Positions 27,412-37,494 of a DNA stretch of 64,000 nt are shown piece after piece (the stretch's first letter is position 1; each line of letters starts with the position of its first letter). The stretch spans positions 186,001-250,000 of the forward strand of contig CALSRO010000005.1 in the NCBI GenBank assembly GCA_943788775.1, given 5' to 3'. The position numbers and the translations under genes are program-made. The notes beneath the pieces are model-generated. The model was not told where the DNA came from. It was given only the letters and a program-made list of their open reading frames with translations, and searched no databases. The DNA comes from an uncultured Flavobacteriales bacterium. Lineage in GTDB: Bacteria > Bacteroidota > Bacteroidia > Flavobacteriales_G > Salibacteraceae.

Positions 27412-28413
27412 TTAATTAGTTGTGTCATATGCCCATTTGAGATAGACAGAACCCCAGGTGAAACCTCCTCCAAAAGCAGATAGAATGATATTATCTCCTC
27501 TATTCAGCTGATTCTCCCAGTCGGCAAGACACAATGGAATGGTTCCATTAGTGGTGTTGCCATATTTATGAATGTTGATCATTACTTTATCGGTTCCAAG
27601 GCCCATTCTTTTAGCCGTGGCATCTATAATGCGCAAATTGGCTTGATGTGGCACCAGCCATGCAACATCGTCAGGCCCTAGATTGTTGCGCTCCATGATT
27701 TCATAGCTAACATCGGCCATGTTGGATACCGCAAATTTGAAAACCGTTTTTCCTTCTTGATGCACATAATGTTGCCGTTTAGCAACAGTTTCTTCCGTTG
27801 GCGGATATTCTGATCCACCGGCAACTTGATGAAGATATTGCTCTCCATTTCCGTCAGATCTAAGAATAGAATCCTGAATTCCCATTCCTGTGTTATCTTG
27901 TTCGAGAAGGACTACTCCAGCGCCATCGCCAAAAATGATACAGGTTTGTCGATCGGTGTAATCAATTATTGTGGACATTTTGTCCGCACCTACCACAAGC
28001 ACTTTTTTATGAGTGCCACTTTCGATGAACTTAGAACCTGTGACAAGTCCGTATATGAAGCCCGAACAAGCAGCATTTAAATCGAATCCAAAGGCGTTTT
28101 TCAAACCTACTTTGGCGCTTACAATATTTGCGGATGCGGGGAAAATTTTATCTGGGGTTACTGAGCAGAATATGACCAAATCAATTTCTTCAGGGCCGAT
28201 TCCGCGCTTTTTTAGCAGCTTTTCGATGGCAACTTTAGCCATTTCTGTGACTCCTTTTCCTTCGCCTTTTAGTATTCTGCGTTCCTTAATACCTGTTCGT
28301 GCAGTAATCCACTCGTCCGTGGTATCCACCATTTTTTCCAGCTCTGCGTTGGAGAGCACATAATCTGGAAGGTGAGAGGCTACTGCTGTAATGGCTGCTT
28401 TAATCTTCGTCAT
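27412..28413 (-). CDS. fabH: Beta-ketoacyl-ACP synthase III
   Basis: Starts fatty-acid chains by condensing acetyl-CoA (or a branched primer) with malonyl-ACP. The Cys-His-Asn triad is visible: C116 in LNAACSGFIYG, H256 in VPHQANLRI and N286 in GNTTNGTIP. 333 residues, full length. The stop of plsX lies 3 bp upstream of its start, so the two are likely co-translated. Confidence 0.96.
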   Translation of the reverse strand: MTKIKAAITAVASHLPDYVLSNAELEKMVDTTDEWITARTGIKERRILKGEGKGVTEMAKVAIEKLLKKRGIGPEEIDLVIFCSVTPDKIFPASANIVSAKVGLKNAFGFDLNAACSGFIYGLVTGSKFIESGTHKKVLVVGADKMSTIIDYTDRQTCIIFGDGAGVVLLEQDNTGMGIQDSILRSDGNGEQYLHQVAGGSEYPPTEETVAKRQHYVHQEGKTVFKFAVSNMADVSYEIMERNNLGPDDVAWLVPHQANLRIIDATAKRMGLGTDKVMINIHKYGNTTNGTIPLCLADWENQLNRGDNIILSAFGGGFTWGSVYLKWAYDTTN

Positions 28414-28416
28414 AGG

Positions 28417-29361
28417 TTACTTAAACACTTTACGAATGCGGTCAGCAAGTTTTGCTTCAGCAGTATCTACCGATAACAAAATCATGTTTTTAACTGCATT
28501 TTCATTTGAAATACCGTGTCCAATGATAACATTTCCATTTACACCAAGCACAGGTGTTCCACCATAAATTTCATAGTTGAAACGTTCAAAGTACTCATCT
28601 TCTACGCTTCGCTTGCGGATCAGTGTATAAAGTGCTTCTGCCTGTTTTAACACAATATTGCCAGTAAAACCATCACAAACAATTACATCAGCTTTACCAT
28701 TGAATAAGTCACGACCTTCAATGTTGCCGATGAAATTGAAGTCCTTGCTGTCTTTCATCATTTCATGAGCGGCCTGACTAAGCATATTACCTTTTTCTTC
28801 TTCTTCACCAATGTTTAATAATCCAACTTTAGGATTTTCAATATTGTAAATCTGTTCAGCCATTATGCTTCCCAAAATTCCAAATTGGTAAAGCACATCT
28901 GGCTTGCAATCAGCATTAATTCCAACATCAAGTAAAACACTCACACCACCATTAAGCACGGGGAGCGCGGTCGTAATACTTGGTCGAATTACTCCAGGAA
29001 TGGTGCGTATGGTATACATTGCTCCAACCAACATTGCCCCGCTATTACCGGTACTCGAGAATGCGTCAAGCTCACCGCTGGCAAGCATTCTAAAACCTAG
29101 AGCAATACTAGAGTTTGGTTTTTTAAGAAATGCTTTTGTAGGATGTTCGCCCATATCAATGGACTCATCGGTGTGGACTATTTCAAAATAGTCCTCATCA
29201 AAACCTTCGCTTTGAAGGATTGGGATTATATCTGCCTTGTTGCCAATGAGACAAATTTTGGCTCTGTCACCTAATTCCTTTTGTGCTAAAATGGCACCAA
29301 GGACATTGGCTTTTGGAGCAAAATCGCCACCGAGAACATCAAGGCCTACTTTCATGGCCAT
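28417..29361 (-). CDS. plsX: Phosphate acyltransferase PlsX
   Basis: Makes acyl-phosphate from acyl-ACP for PlsY-dependent phospholipid synthesis. Diagnostic segments: GLDVLGGDFAPKANVLGAI (the GGD near the N-terminus), FSTGNSGAMLVGAMYTI, LLDVGINADCKPDVLYQFG, GLLNIGEEEEKGN, IVCDGFTGNIVLKQAEA and the C-terminal GVNGNVIIGHGISNENAVKN. 314 residues. Peripheral inner-membrane enzyme. It lies between fabH and rpmF, the usual bacterial order. Confidence 0.95.
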   Translation of the reverse strand: MAMKVGLDVLGGDFAPKANVLGAILAQKELGDRAKICLIGNKADIIPILQSEGFDEDYFEIVHTDESIDMGEHPTKAFLKKPNSSIALGFRMLASGELDAFSSTGNSGAMLVGAMYTIRTIPGVIRPSITTALPVLNGGVSVLLDVGINADCKPDVLYQFGILGSIMAEQIYNIENPKVGLLNIGEEEEKGNMLSQAAHEMMKDSKDFNFIGNIEGRDLFNGKADVIVCDGFTGNIVLKQAEALYTLIRKRSVEDEYFERFNYEIYGGTPVLGVNGNVIIGHGISNENAVKNMILLSVDTAEAKLADRIRKVFK

Positions 29362-29370
29362 GGCGCTAAA

Positions 29371-29562
29371 TTAGGCCATTGATTCTTTTTCCATCACCAC
29401 TTTACCTTTATAGTAAAGTTTTCCCTCATACCAATGAGCTCTGTGGTAGAGGTGAGGCTGACCTGTTGTTGGACAAGTAGAAATCTGAGGCATCTCAGCT
29501 TTATAGTGTGTTCTACGCTTGTCTCTTCTCGTTTTCGATATCTTCCGTTTAGGATGTGCCAT
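29371..29562 (-). CDS. rpmF: 50S ribosomal protein L32
   Basis: A 63-residue basic protein beginning [20 protein letters not shown], the L32 signature. It has a single cysteine ([17 protein letters not shown]) instead of the paired CxxC zinc sites found in some species, so it is the zinc-independent form usual in this group. It is 9 bp upstream of plsX, as in many bacteria. Confidence 0.95.
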   Translation of the reverse strand: MAHPKRKISKTRRDKRRTHYKAEMPQISTCPTTGQPHLYHRAHWYEGKLYYKGKVVMEKESMA

Positions 29563-29573
29563 GGTCTAAACTT

Positions 29574-30086
29574 TTATTTTTTCAATTTTTCTAACGCTTT
29601 CCAGCGTGGATCTTGCTTTTCTTTTTCCTCTTTAATTGGTTCTTCAGATTGGAAATAGGATTCAACCTCGGGATTACACTCACCTTCTAGATGAACTTTT
29701 TTAGCTGGGATGTTTAACATCACGAACTCAAATAGATATTGTGAAACATCTAATTTGTATTCGCTATTGCCAAGGTATATCACTTCATCTCCTGTTAAAT
29801 CGGTGTCAGGGGCAAATCGAGCGATCAGCTCTTCATTGCACGTAAGCGGCAACCATAGGTCATCTCCACAGTGGTCGCAAATAACCTTCACCTTTCCTTC
29901 TATATTGAATAGTAAGGTCATCATTCGGTTATTCTTGTCCAAGTTCACCTTAGAAGTTAATTGTGCTTCTAAGATTTCTTCACTACTCCTCTCTTCAAAG
30001 AACGCACTATCTAAACTCCATTCAAAATCATGAACGCCAGCAGCTAGGCCACTGAACTGTATCTCATATTTCTGTTCGGAATTCAA
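29574..30086 (-). CDS. YceD-family protein (DUF177)
   Basis: A 170-residue protein directly upstream of rpmF, the standard place for DUF177/YceD proteins, which are involved in 23S rRNA accumulation and ribosome assembly in other bacteria. Features include the FDWSLD-like N-terminal region (FEWSLDSAF), a CxxC in VICDHCGDDLWLPL, EELIARF, then DVSQYLFEFVMLNIPAKKVH and a Lys-rich end (DPRWKALEKLKK), the typical DUF177 ending. Eleven bp before rpmF and co-transcribed with it. Confidence 0.9.
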   Translation of the reverse strand: MNSEQKYEIQFSGLAAGVHDFEWSLDSAFFEERSSEEILEAQLTSKVNLDKNNRMMTLLFNIEGKVKVICDHCGDDLWLPLTCNEELIARFAPDTDLTGDEVIYLGNSEYKLDVSQYLFEFVMLNIPAKKVHLEGECNPEVESYFQSEEPIKEEKEKQDPRWKALEKLKK

Positions 30087-30140
30087 AGAGCTCTGTCAAA
30101 AGGGTTGCAAATGTAAATATTAGGCCGACACAAAAAACTA

Positions 30141-31190
30141 TTAATATGCTTTATCTGAGGCGGTTTGAAGTTGATTGCTTTGAAGCTCTCGTTGAAACTT
30201 CCGACAGTTGTATATATCGCAAGCTAGGAAAATGGCATTTCTGAACGATGTCGGATCTGCAAGACCTTTGCCAGCAATGTCAAATGCGGTTCCATGATCA
30301 GGTGAGGTCCGAACGATAGGTAATCCAGCCGTAAAATTTACTCCGTCAAAAGCTAATGCCTTGAAGGGGGCTAAGCCTTGGTCATGATACATGGCTAAGA
30401 CTCCATCATAATTCTCTCTTTGTTTGGAACCAAAAAAGCCATCTGAGGCAAAAGGCCCAAAGGCCAATATTCCGCGATCCTTAGCTTCCGCAATGGCTGG
30501 TGCGATGATTTCTATTTCTTCCTCACCTAATAACCCCTTGTCACCGCTATGCGGATTTAAACTGAGTACGGCAATTTTAGGTCGATTAATGCCGAAGTCT
30601 ATGTTTAATGATTTGGCGAATACTTCAAGCTTCGTAAGGATAGATTCTCGAGAAATACTCCTTGAAACGTCCTTTAATGAAACATGGCCAGTCACTAAGG
30701 CTACACGCAATTCTTCGTGAGCTAAGATCATGAGTGGATTATCCTCGTTGGCATAGGCAGCCAGAAATTCTGTGTGTCCAGGAAACTTAAATTCCTCCGA
30801 TTGAATGTTTGATTTATTGATGGGCGCTGTTACAATTGCATCCACTTTATTTGACGCCAGATCCTCCACAGCCGCCTTGAGAGACGTAAAAGCACATTGA
30901 CCAGCTTCTTGCGTTAATTGGCCGAATTCTGTGCGTACATTTTCTGCGAATACATTAATAACATTTACTTTATTGGCATGTGATTTATCTGCATTAGCAC
31001 ATACATGAAGTGGTAGCTCCAATTCCGACCTTTTCATATGGAACTTTACCGTTCGTTCATTGGCGTAGATGATGGGCGTACAGTTTTCAAAGATCCGAGA
31101 ATCGGACAGAGATTTTAATGCAACTTCAAGCCCAACACCATTGATGTCACCACATGAAATGGCAATTCTTATTTTTTCCTGACTATTCAT
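30141..31190 (-). CDS. pdxA: 4-hydroxythreonine-4-phosphate dehydrogenase
   Basis: Oxidises 4-phosphohydroxy-L-threonine in the DXP-dependent pyridoxal phosphate pathway. Metal and substrate motifs: SCGDINGVGLEVALKSL at the N-terminus, APINKSNIQ, FPGHTEFLA, VTGHVSLKDVSRSI, VLSLNPHSGDKGLLGEEE, YHDQGLAPFKALAFDGVNF and TSPDHGTAFDIAGKG. The metal-binding histidines of these loops are all present. 349 residues. First gene of the seven-gene minus-strand cluster ending at accC. Confidence 0.96.
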   Translation of the reverse strand: MNSQEKIRIAISCGDINGVGLEVALKSLSDSRIFENCTPIIYANERTVKFHMKRSELELPLHVCANADKSHANKVNVINVFAENVRTEFGQLTQEAGQCAFTSLKAAVEDLASNKVDAIVTAPINKSNIQSEEFKFPGHTEFLAAYANEDNPLMILAHEELRVALVTGHVSLKDVSRSISRESILTKLEVFAKSLNIDFGINRPKIAVLSLNPHSGDKGLLGEEEIEIIAPAIAEAKDRGILAFGPFASDGFFGSKQRENYDGVLAMYHDQGLAPFKALAFDGVNFTAGLPIVRTSPDHGTAFDIAGKGLADPTSFRNAIFLACDIYNCRKFQRELQSNQLQTASDKAY

Positions 31191-31324
31191 TCGTTAAATT
31201 ATTCTACCATTTCCGCGATATCGCAACCTTTGCTGCTTCATTTTGTCTTACTTTGAAATAGCGCAGCGAATGTACTCAATGGCGAATCAACGTCATAAGT
31301 GATTTCTGCGTCTACAACAGTTCA

Positions 31325-34045
31325 ATGAAGTATCTAGTTTCTTCTTTATTAATGATTCTGGCGTTGCTTTCGGTGCAAGAGAGCTTTGCCACGCACAATC
31401 GTGCGGGAGAAATAATTTACAGAAGAACCGGCAATGGTTCATTTGAGTATGAGATCACCATTATTACTTACACCAAGACAGGAGGACAGAGCAACGAGGC
31501 GGATCGTTGCGAACTCGACCTCTTTTTTGGTGATGGTGAAACAGAAACAGTTCAACGTGTCAATGGAAATCAACAGGGTGACTGCCCTCATTTTGGAGAA
31601 CAAATAGGCAATAGCACTAAGCGAAACGTTTACGTTACTACACATACTTATCCTGGTGTAGGAACGTATAAGGTTTATACTCAAGATCAGAATCGAAATG
31701 CAGGAGTTCGGAATATACCAAGCTCAGACAATGTGTGGTTTTATGTTGAGAGCGAAATCGTGATTGATGTTTCCTCTGGAGGAAATACTGCGCCAACTTT
31801 ACAAAACCCACCTATCGACAATGGGTGCGAAGGAGAAGTATATTATCACAATCCAGGCGCGGTGGATCCCGATGGTGATAGCCTTGTGTATAGTCTGGTA
31901 AAATGTAAGACGGTGAATGGCCAGACTATCCCTGGCTTTACCTTTCCCAACACAGTTTCGGGAGCGGCTGAATCGTTGACCATTGATCCAAGAACTGGTA
32001 CGTTGATTTGGGACTCTCCGCAGGAGCAAGGCGAATACAATATTGCAATTCGAATTGAAGAGTGGAGATACAATGATTTTAGCGGTGATCTAGTTTTCGT
32101 GGGTTCGATTTTGCGAGATATGCAAATTGATATTCGAACCTGTGAGCCAAAAGAGCCGCCAATTATCCAAACTCTGAGCAAAGTTTGTATTGAAGCAGGT
32201 AAAATGCTTGCAATGCAAGTCATGGCTACGGATGCGGATGATGACCCACTGGATTTTAGTGCAACAGGCTTTCCGTTAAATCCTGGCGAAGGAGGAAGTT
32301 TAAATCCAAATGAAATAATTGGTGAACCACAGCCTGTGGTGCTCGATTTCACTTGGATTACCCGATGCGATCACATTCAGTATGAGCCATATTGGGTTTA
32401 TTTCAAGGCAAAGGAAAATCTAGGATTGAGCGATGAGGAGTTGGTAGATTTCGAAGAATTAGAAATACAGGTTATACCGCCTGCTGTAACCATTACGTCC
32501 ATTGATCCAGTAGGCGCTGCATTGAGAATCACGTGGACAGAAGCTCCGTGTGATGGAGCAAATGGCTATGACATATATAGATTCAATGATAGCTTAGGAT
32601 ATGTGGCAAGCAATTGCAATGTGGGCGTTCCCGCAGCGCTGGGTTATGAGTTTATCGGTAGAAACGAAGGACAAGATAATTTGACCTTTTTGGATGACAA
32701 CGATGGTGAGGGACTGATTCATGGAGAGAAATACTGCTATATGATTGTAGCAACCTATCCTGACCGATCTGAAAGCTATGCAAGCTTGGAAGAATGTTCG
32801 GAACTTATTCGTGACGTACCCATCTTGAATAAGGCTAGTATTAATATGACCGACAAAGAACTCGGTTCAGATTCGGTGGCGTGGTATAAACCCATAGAAT
32901 TGGATCCAAGCAATTTTGAAGGGCCGTTTAAATATAAATTGACAAGGACTTTTGTTTCAAATGGGCAGAGTGAAGTCGTATTCGAAAGCGATGCTAGTAG
33001 TGACTTCCTATCGTTAGATACTGTGTTTGTGGATCAAAACTTAAATACCGAGGAGGATCAGTTCACTTATTCGATTGATCTCGTTTGGGGGCCAGAGGAG
33101 ATATCGGTTGGCAAATCACGAAATGCGTCATCGATATTTTTGACTTCAGTTTCTGCGGATAATCAATTAACATTGAATTGGGATGTTCAAGTTCCGTGGA
33201 CAAATTCGGAGTATATCGTATATAAGTTCAAGACAGATTCAGATTCTTTGGAAGTGTTTTATGAGTTAGCCAGAACTTCTGAAACGACTTATACGGATGT
33301 CGGACTGGTAAATTTGGATGAATACAAATACTTTGTGAAGTCAATCGGGACTTATACGTCAGGGGACTTACCTGACACATTGATTAACCTGAGTCAAATA
33401 CATACTGGAATTCCTGAGGACAAAGAGGCTCCATGTGCACCTCCTGGCAGAAAGATCACGGGCGATTGCAACCTAGACCAAACGGATATCATTTGGAATA
33501 ATGCAAATCGAGCTTGCGCAAATACAGATGATGTGGTTCGTTACAATATATACTACGCTCCAAGATTAGGTGAAACAATGGAATTGGTTCAAGTCAACGA
33601 AAGCCCACTGGATACCACATATTTCAGACCTACAAGTGAATCAATTGCTGGTTGTTACATGGTAACTGCAGTAGATAGTTTCGGAAATGAAAGTGATTCG
33701 GGCAGCACCTTGTGTATCGATAATTGCCCAATTTATGAATTGCCAAATGTGTTCACTCCAGGAGATGATGGTAAGAATGACCTGTTCACTCCATTCCCAT
33801 ACAAGTTCATTGAAAGTGTCGATGTCACTATTTTCAACCGATGGGGGAATATCGTTTTTGAAACGAAAGATCCTGACATTAACTGGGATGGAAAAGAAAT
33901 GAAATCGGGCAAACAAGTTTCAGATGGGGTGTACTATTATATGTGTACAGTCAATGAAATCCGATTGGTGGGAATTGTGCAACGGGAGCTGCGCGGTTCG
34001 TTCACAGTTTTCAATCAGCATAGCGAAACTCCAATAGCAAAATAA
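31325..34045 (+). CDS. Secreted multidomain protein with T9SS type B sorting domain
   Basis: A 906-residue protein: signal peptide MKYLVSSLLMILALLSVQES, a head region starting ATHNRAGEIIYRR, a module with DPDGDSLVYSLV, IDPRTGTLIWDSP and ILRDMQIDIRTC, then fibronectin-III-like domains (TITSIDPVGAALRITWTEAP, DQTDIIWNNANRAC, YNIYYAPRLGETMELVQVN), and the type B sorting domain (LPNVFTPGDDGKNDLFTPFP, FNRWGNIVFETKDPDINWDG). The head module recurs at the start of the giant adhesin at 37720. A weak promoter with TTTG at 31229 and TTACTTTG at 31248 lies upstream. Its TAA stop is followed with no gap by the ATG of ribE. Confidence 0.85.
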   Translation: MKYLVSSLLMILALLSVQESFATHNRAGEIIYRRTGNGSFEYEITIITYTKTGGQSNEADRCELDLFFGDGETETVQRVNGNQQGDCPHFGEQIGNSTKRNVYVTTHTYPGVGTYKVYTQDQNRNAGVRNIPSSDNVWFYVESEIVIDVSSGGNTAPTLQNPPIDNGCEGEVYYHNPGAVDPDGDSLVYSLVKCKTVNGQTIPGFTFPNTVSGAAESLTIDPRTGTLIWDSPQEQGEYNIAIRIEEWRYNDFSGDLVFVGSILRDMQIDIRTCEPKEPPIIQTLSKVCIEAGKMLAMQVMATDADDDPLDFSATGFPLNPGEGGSLNPNEIIGEPQPVVLDFTWITRCDHIQYEPYWVYFKAKENLGLSDEELVDFEELEIQVIPPAVTITSIDPVGAALRITWTEAPCDGANGYDIYRFNDSLGYVASNCNVGVPAALGYEFIGRNEGQDNLTFLDDNDGEGLIHGEKYCYMIVATYPDRSESYASLEECSELIRDVPILNKASINMTDKELGSDSVAWYKPIELDPSNFEGPFKYKLTRTFVSNGQSEVVFESDASSDFLSLDTVFVDQNLNTEEDQFTYSIDLVWGPEEISVGKSRNASSIFLTSVSADNQLTLNWDVQVPWTNSEYIVYKFKTDSDSLEVFYELARTSETTYTDVGLVNLDEYKYFVKSIGTYTSGDLPDTLINLSQIHTGIPEDKEAPCAPPGRKITGDCNLDQTDIIWNNANRACANTDDVVRYNIYYAPRLGETMELVQVNESPLDTTYFRPTSESIAGCYMVTAVDSFGNESDSGSTLCIDNCPIYELPNVFTPGDDGKNDLFTPFPYKFIESVDVTIFNRWGNIVFETKDPDINWDGKEMKSGKQVSDGVYYYMCTVNEIRLVGIVQRELRGSFTVFNQHSETPIAK

Positions 34046-34639
34046 ATGTTTACGGGAATTGTAGAGGGCTTGGCTCAGGTGGAAAAAATGGAGCGAGAGG
34101 GGACGAACATGAGTATTTGGTTCAGTGGACCATTCACTTCAGAATTGAAGATCGATCAAAGTGTAGCCCATAATGGAGTTTGCTTAACGATTGATCGATT
34201 GAACGAAAGTGAATATCGAGTTACAGCCATTAAAGAAACCATCGATAAAACAAATTTCGGGCAGCTAGAAATGGGTGCAAAGGTGAATGTTGAGCGCTGT
34301 ATGAAGGCGGATGGTAGATTTGACGGACATGTGGTTCAGGGTCATGTGGACGGAACCGCTACGGTCAAATCGATTAAAGCGGAAGACGGATCTTGGTTTT
34401 ACACGTTTGAGTTAACCAAGCCTCATGAAGGTTTAATGGTAGAGAAGGGTAGTGCGTGCTTAAACGGCACAAGTCTTACGCTCGTCAATGTGCTGGATCA
34501 ATCATTCTCAGTTGCCATTATTCCTTATACCTATCAATTCACGAATTTCCATGAATTGAAAGTTGGTGATGTGATTAACGTGGAGTTTGACATTCTTGGA
34601 AAGTATGTAGTTGCCGCCACTCAAAGGATGAAGCAATAA
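34046..34639 (+). CDS. ribE: Riboflavin synthase alpha subunit
   Basis: Dismutates two 6,7-dimethyl-8-ribityllumazine to riboflavin. Two lumazine-binding halves: first MFTGIVEGLAQVEKMEREG with NGVCLTI, second starting near FDGHVVQGHVDGTATVKS with KGSACLNGTSLTLV and IIPYTYQFTNF. 197 residues. Starts immediately after the stop of the T9SS adhesin gene (TAA-ATG), so its translation probably depends on that gene. It converges on metF with abutting stop codons. No other rib genes are near. The symbol ribE follows the alpha-subunit naming; some groups use ribC. Confidence 0.95.
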   Translation: MFTGIVEGLAQVEKMEREGTNMSIWFSGPFTSELKIDQSVAHNGVCLTIDRLNESEYRVTAIKETIDKTNFGQLEMGAKVNVERCMKADGRFDGHVVQGHVDGTATVKSIKAEDGSWFYTFELTKPHEGLMVEKGSACLNGTSLTLVNVLDQSFSVAIIPYTYQFTNFHELKVGDVINVEFDILGKYVVAATQRMKQ

Positions 34640-35593
34640 TTAGAATACTTCAGAAGCAATCTTTCGAACAGCTTCTGAGCGGCCCATAGTATAATAATGT
34701 AAACAGGGCACGCCTTGATCTCTCAGCTCCTTACTTTGCTCAATTCCCCATTCAACACCCACTTTTGTTACATCCGCGTCTGTTTTGCAGGTTTCTAGAG
34801 CATCGGACAACGCTTCAGGAAAGCTGATATGGAAAGTACGTGGAATAAACTGAATTTGCTTTAATGATGTCACCGGTTTTAAACCGGGGATGATGGGCAA
34901 ATCAATGCCGTGCTCTCGGCACCTAGCAACAAATTCAAAATATTTTTGATTGTCAAAAAACATTTGAGTCACGATATATTCTGCTCCCAAATCAATTTTG
35001 CGTTTGAGATTTTTAAGATCCGCTTTGAGACTCATGGCCTCAAAGTGTTTTTCTGGATATCCCGCAACACCAATGCAAAAATTGATAGGACTAGCGTCTT
35101 TCATCTCCTTTTCCAAATACTCCCCTTTATTCATGTCATGAATTTGGGACACCAAGTCCGAAGCATATTCATTTCCATTCTCTTCTGGAACGAAGCTGTT
35201 TTCTGCCTTCCGTGCATCTCCACGTAGGGCTAGCACGTTTCGGATTCCAAGAAAATCTAAATCGATCAACGCATTTTCAGTGTCCTCCTTCGTAAATCCA
35301 TCACAGATCAAATGAGGCACAGCTTCCACGTCATATTTATTCATGATGGCAGCACAAATCCCAACGGTTCCAGGCCGCTTCTTTATACTCACCTTTTCTA
35401 GGTAACCTTTTTCACGCTTCTTATATATGTACTCTTCACGTTGATAGGTCACGTTGACATATTTTGGATTGAACTCCATCAAAGGATCAATTCCAGCGTA
35501 AAGTGAATCGATTCCTGCCCCTTTCAAAAGGGGTAGTATCTCGAAGGATAGCACAGTATCAGTGTGTTCTTTAATTGCGTCTATAACTTTCAT
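34640..35593 (-). CDS. metF: Methylenetetrahydrofolate reductase
   Basis: Reduces 5,10-methylene-THF to 5-methyl-THF, supplying methionine synthase. TIM-barrel FAD enzyme: catalytic Glu in LSFEILP, NVTYQREEY, NVLALRGDARKAEN, CIGVAGYPEKHFEAMSLKAD, YIVTQMFFDNQKYFEFV, LPIIPGLKPVTS and C-terminal VPCLHYYTMGRSEAV. I chose ATG 35593 (317 residues); a TTG at 35605 would add four residues. Its stop codon abuts the ribE stop. Divergent from lepA. Confidence 0.95.
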   Translation of the reverse strand: MKVIDAIKEHTDTVLSFEILPLLKGAGIDSLYAGIDPLMEFNPKYVNVTYQREEYIYKKREKGYLEKVSIKKRPGTVGICAAIMNKYDVEAVPHLICDGFTKEDTENALIDLDFLGIRNVLALRGDARKAENSFVPEENGNEYASDLVSQIHDMNKGEYLEKEMKDASPINFCIGVAGYPEKHFEAMSLKADLKNLKRKIDLGAEYIVTQMFFDNQKYFEFVARCREHGIDLPIIPGLKPVTSLKQIQFIPRTFHISFPEALSDALETCKTDADVTKVGVEWGIEQSKELRDQGVPCLHYYTMGRSEAVRKIASEVF

Positions 35594-35680
35594 AAGAATT
35601 GGCAAATGTACGCGTCAGAGTCTAGTCTTAAATAAATTCAAACTTCCTTTTGCTTCTGTTTTCAAGCCTCATTTTTGATG

Positions 35681-35688
35681 TAGTTTTG
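35681..35688 (+). promoter_or_regulatory. -7 box upstream of lepA
   Basis: TAGTTTTG matches TAnnTTTG exactly, 18 nt before the lepA ATG; the upstream half is degenerate (TTTT near 35659). Confidence 0.35.
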
Positions 35689-35706
35689 CGCCCAATTTTT
35701 AAGTGC

Positions 35707-37494
35707 ATGGAGCACATTCGAAACTTCTGTATTATCGCCCATATCGACCACGGCAAAAGCACGCTGGCAGATCGTCTATTGCAGGCTACAGGCACTGTAA
35801 GTGATCGTGATCTGAAGGAGCAGACCTTGGACGACATGGATTTGGAGCGTGAGCGTGGCATCACCATTAAAAGCCATGCCATTCAGATGAATTACCATCA
35901 AGATGGTAAGGACTATGTTTTGAATTTGATTGATACTCCGGGTCATGTTGATTTTTCCTATGAAGTTTCCCGCGCCATTGCTGCTTGCGAGGGAGCACTT
36001 TTATTGGTTGATGCAAGTCAAGGAATTGAAGCACAAACAATATCCAATCTCTATCTTGCGATGGAGCATGACTTGACCATTATTCCCGTTTTAAACAAGA
36101 TGGATTTACCATCGGCTATGCCTGAAGAGGTGAAGGATGAAATGGAGGATTTGTTGGGATGCGAGCGGGACGAAATTATTGGAGCAAGTGGAAAAACTGG
36201 TCGGGGAGTAGATGAGCTATTAAGAGCAATTGTTGAGCGAATTCCGCCACCTGTTGGTGACCCTAAGGCCCCGCTTCAGGCACTCGTTTTTGATAGTGTA
36301 TTTAACCCATTTAGAGGGATCATTGCATACTTCAGAATCATGAATGGAACGATAAATCATGGGGACGAGGTGAAATTCTTTTACACAAAAAAGGAATATT
36401 TAGCTGACGAGATTGGAGTTCTGAGGATGAAGCCCGAAAAGCAGAAGCAACTCAGTGCTGGAAATGTTGGGTACATTATTTCTGGAATTAAACAAGCAAA
36501 AGAAATTAAAGTCGGAGATACACTTACGCACAAAGCGAATCCTACACTTACAGCTATTGAAGGGTTTGAAAACGTTAAGCCTATGGTATTTGCTGGTATT
36601 TATCCGGTTGATACAGATGAATACGAAGAGCTTCGAGATGCAATGGAAAAGCTGCAATTGAATGATGCTTCATTGACGTTTGAACCTGAGTCATCTGCAG
36701 CACTTGGTTTTGGTTTTCGATGCGGATTTTTAGGAATGCTCCACATGGAGATTATCCAAGAGCGTTTAGAGCGTGAGTTCGACATGACGGTAATAACTAC
36801 AGTGCCAAACGTGAGTTATTATGCTTATTCGACCAGTGGAGACAAGCAAATCGTAAACAACCCCTCTGATTTACCTGATCCTGCAAAATTGGATAAGGTA
36901 GAAGAACCATTTATTTCTGCCCAAATCATTTCGAAATCTGATTTCGTAGGGCCGATTATGAATTTATGTATCGAGAAACGGGGAATATTGAAGAATCAAG
37001 TATATCTCACCGCTAACAGGGTCGAAATGACGTTTGAAATGCCATTGGCGGAGATTGTTTTTGACTTCTATGATCGATTGAAATCCATATCAAAGGGCTA
37101 TGCTTCATTTGACTATCACCCTATCGGCTACCAACAGTCCAATTTGATTAAGTTGGACATAATGCTCAATGGTGATCCAGTGGATGCTTTGTCTGCATTG
37201 ATACACAAGGATAACGCCTTTTCTTTGGGTAAAAAGATATGTATCAAGCTGAAAGAATTAATCCCTCGACAGCAGTTTGAAATTGCTATCCAAGCTGGAA
37301 TCGGTGCGAAAATTGTTGCTCGAGAAACGGTGAAAGCAGTGCGTAAAGATGTGACAGCCAAGTGTTATGGTGGTGACATTTCGCGAAAGCGTAAGCTGCT
37401 CGAAAAGCAGAAAAAAGGTAAGAAGCGCATGCGCCAAATTGGAAGTGTTGAGGTGCCCCAAGAGGCTTTCTTGGCTGTGCTGAAACTGGATTAA
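35707..37494 (+). CDS. lepA: Elongation factor 4 (LepA)
   Basis: Ribosome-associated GTPase. From ATG 35707 the product begins [20 protein letters not shown], the family start; an in-frame ATG at 35650 would add an unneeded 19-residue extension before the likely promoter. GTPase motifs: P-loop AHIDHGKS (11-18), [10 protein letters not shown] switch, DTPGHVDF (76-83), NKMD (130-133). EF4-specific C-terminus: [20 protein letters not shown], then [13 protein letters not shown]. 595 residues, full length. Confidence 0.97.
   Translation: MEHIRNFCIIAHIDHGKSTLADRLLQATGTVSDRDLKEQTLDDMDLERERGITIKSHAIQMNYHQDGKDYVLNLIDTPGHVDFSYEVSRAIAACEGALLLVDASQGIEAQTISNLYLAMEHDLTIIPVLNKMDLPSAMPEEVKDEMEDLLGCERDEIIGASGKTGRGVDELLRAIVERIPPPVGDPKAPLQALVFDSVFNPFRGIIAYFRIMNGTINHGDEVKFFYTKKEYLADEIGVLRMKPEKQKQLSAGNVGYIISGIKQAKEIKVGDTLTHKANPTLTAIEGFENVKPMVFAGIYPVDTDEYEELRDAMEKLQLNDASLTFEPESSAALGFGFRCGFLGMLHMEIIQERLEREFDMTVITTVPNVSYYAYSTSGDKQIVNNPSDLPDPAKLDKVEEPFISAQIISKSDFVGPIMNLCIEKRGILKNQVYLTANRVEMTFEMPLAEIVFDFYDRLKSISKGYASFDYHPIGYQQSNLIKLDIMLNGDPVDALSALIHKDNAFSLGKKICIKLKELIPRQQFEIAIQAGIGAKIVARETVKAVRKDVTAKCYGGDISRKRKLLEKQKKGKKRMRQIGSVEVPQEAFLAVLKLD

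Noticed and set aside
31191-31324. Riboswitch upstream of pdxA or the T9SS gene
   Set aside because: The divergent gap is only 134 bp and shows no recognisable conserved aptamer core.
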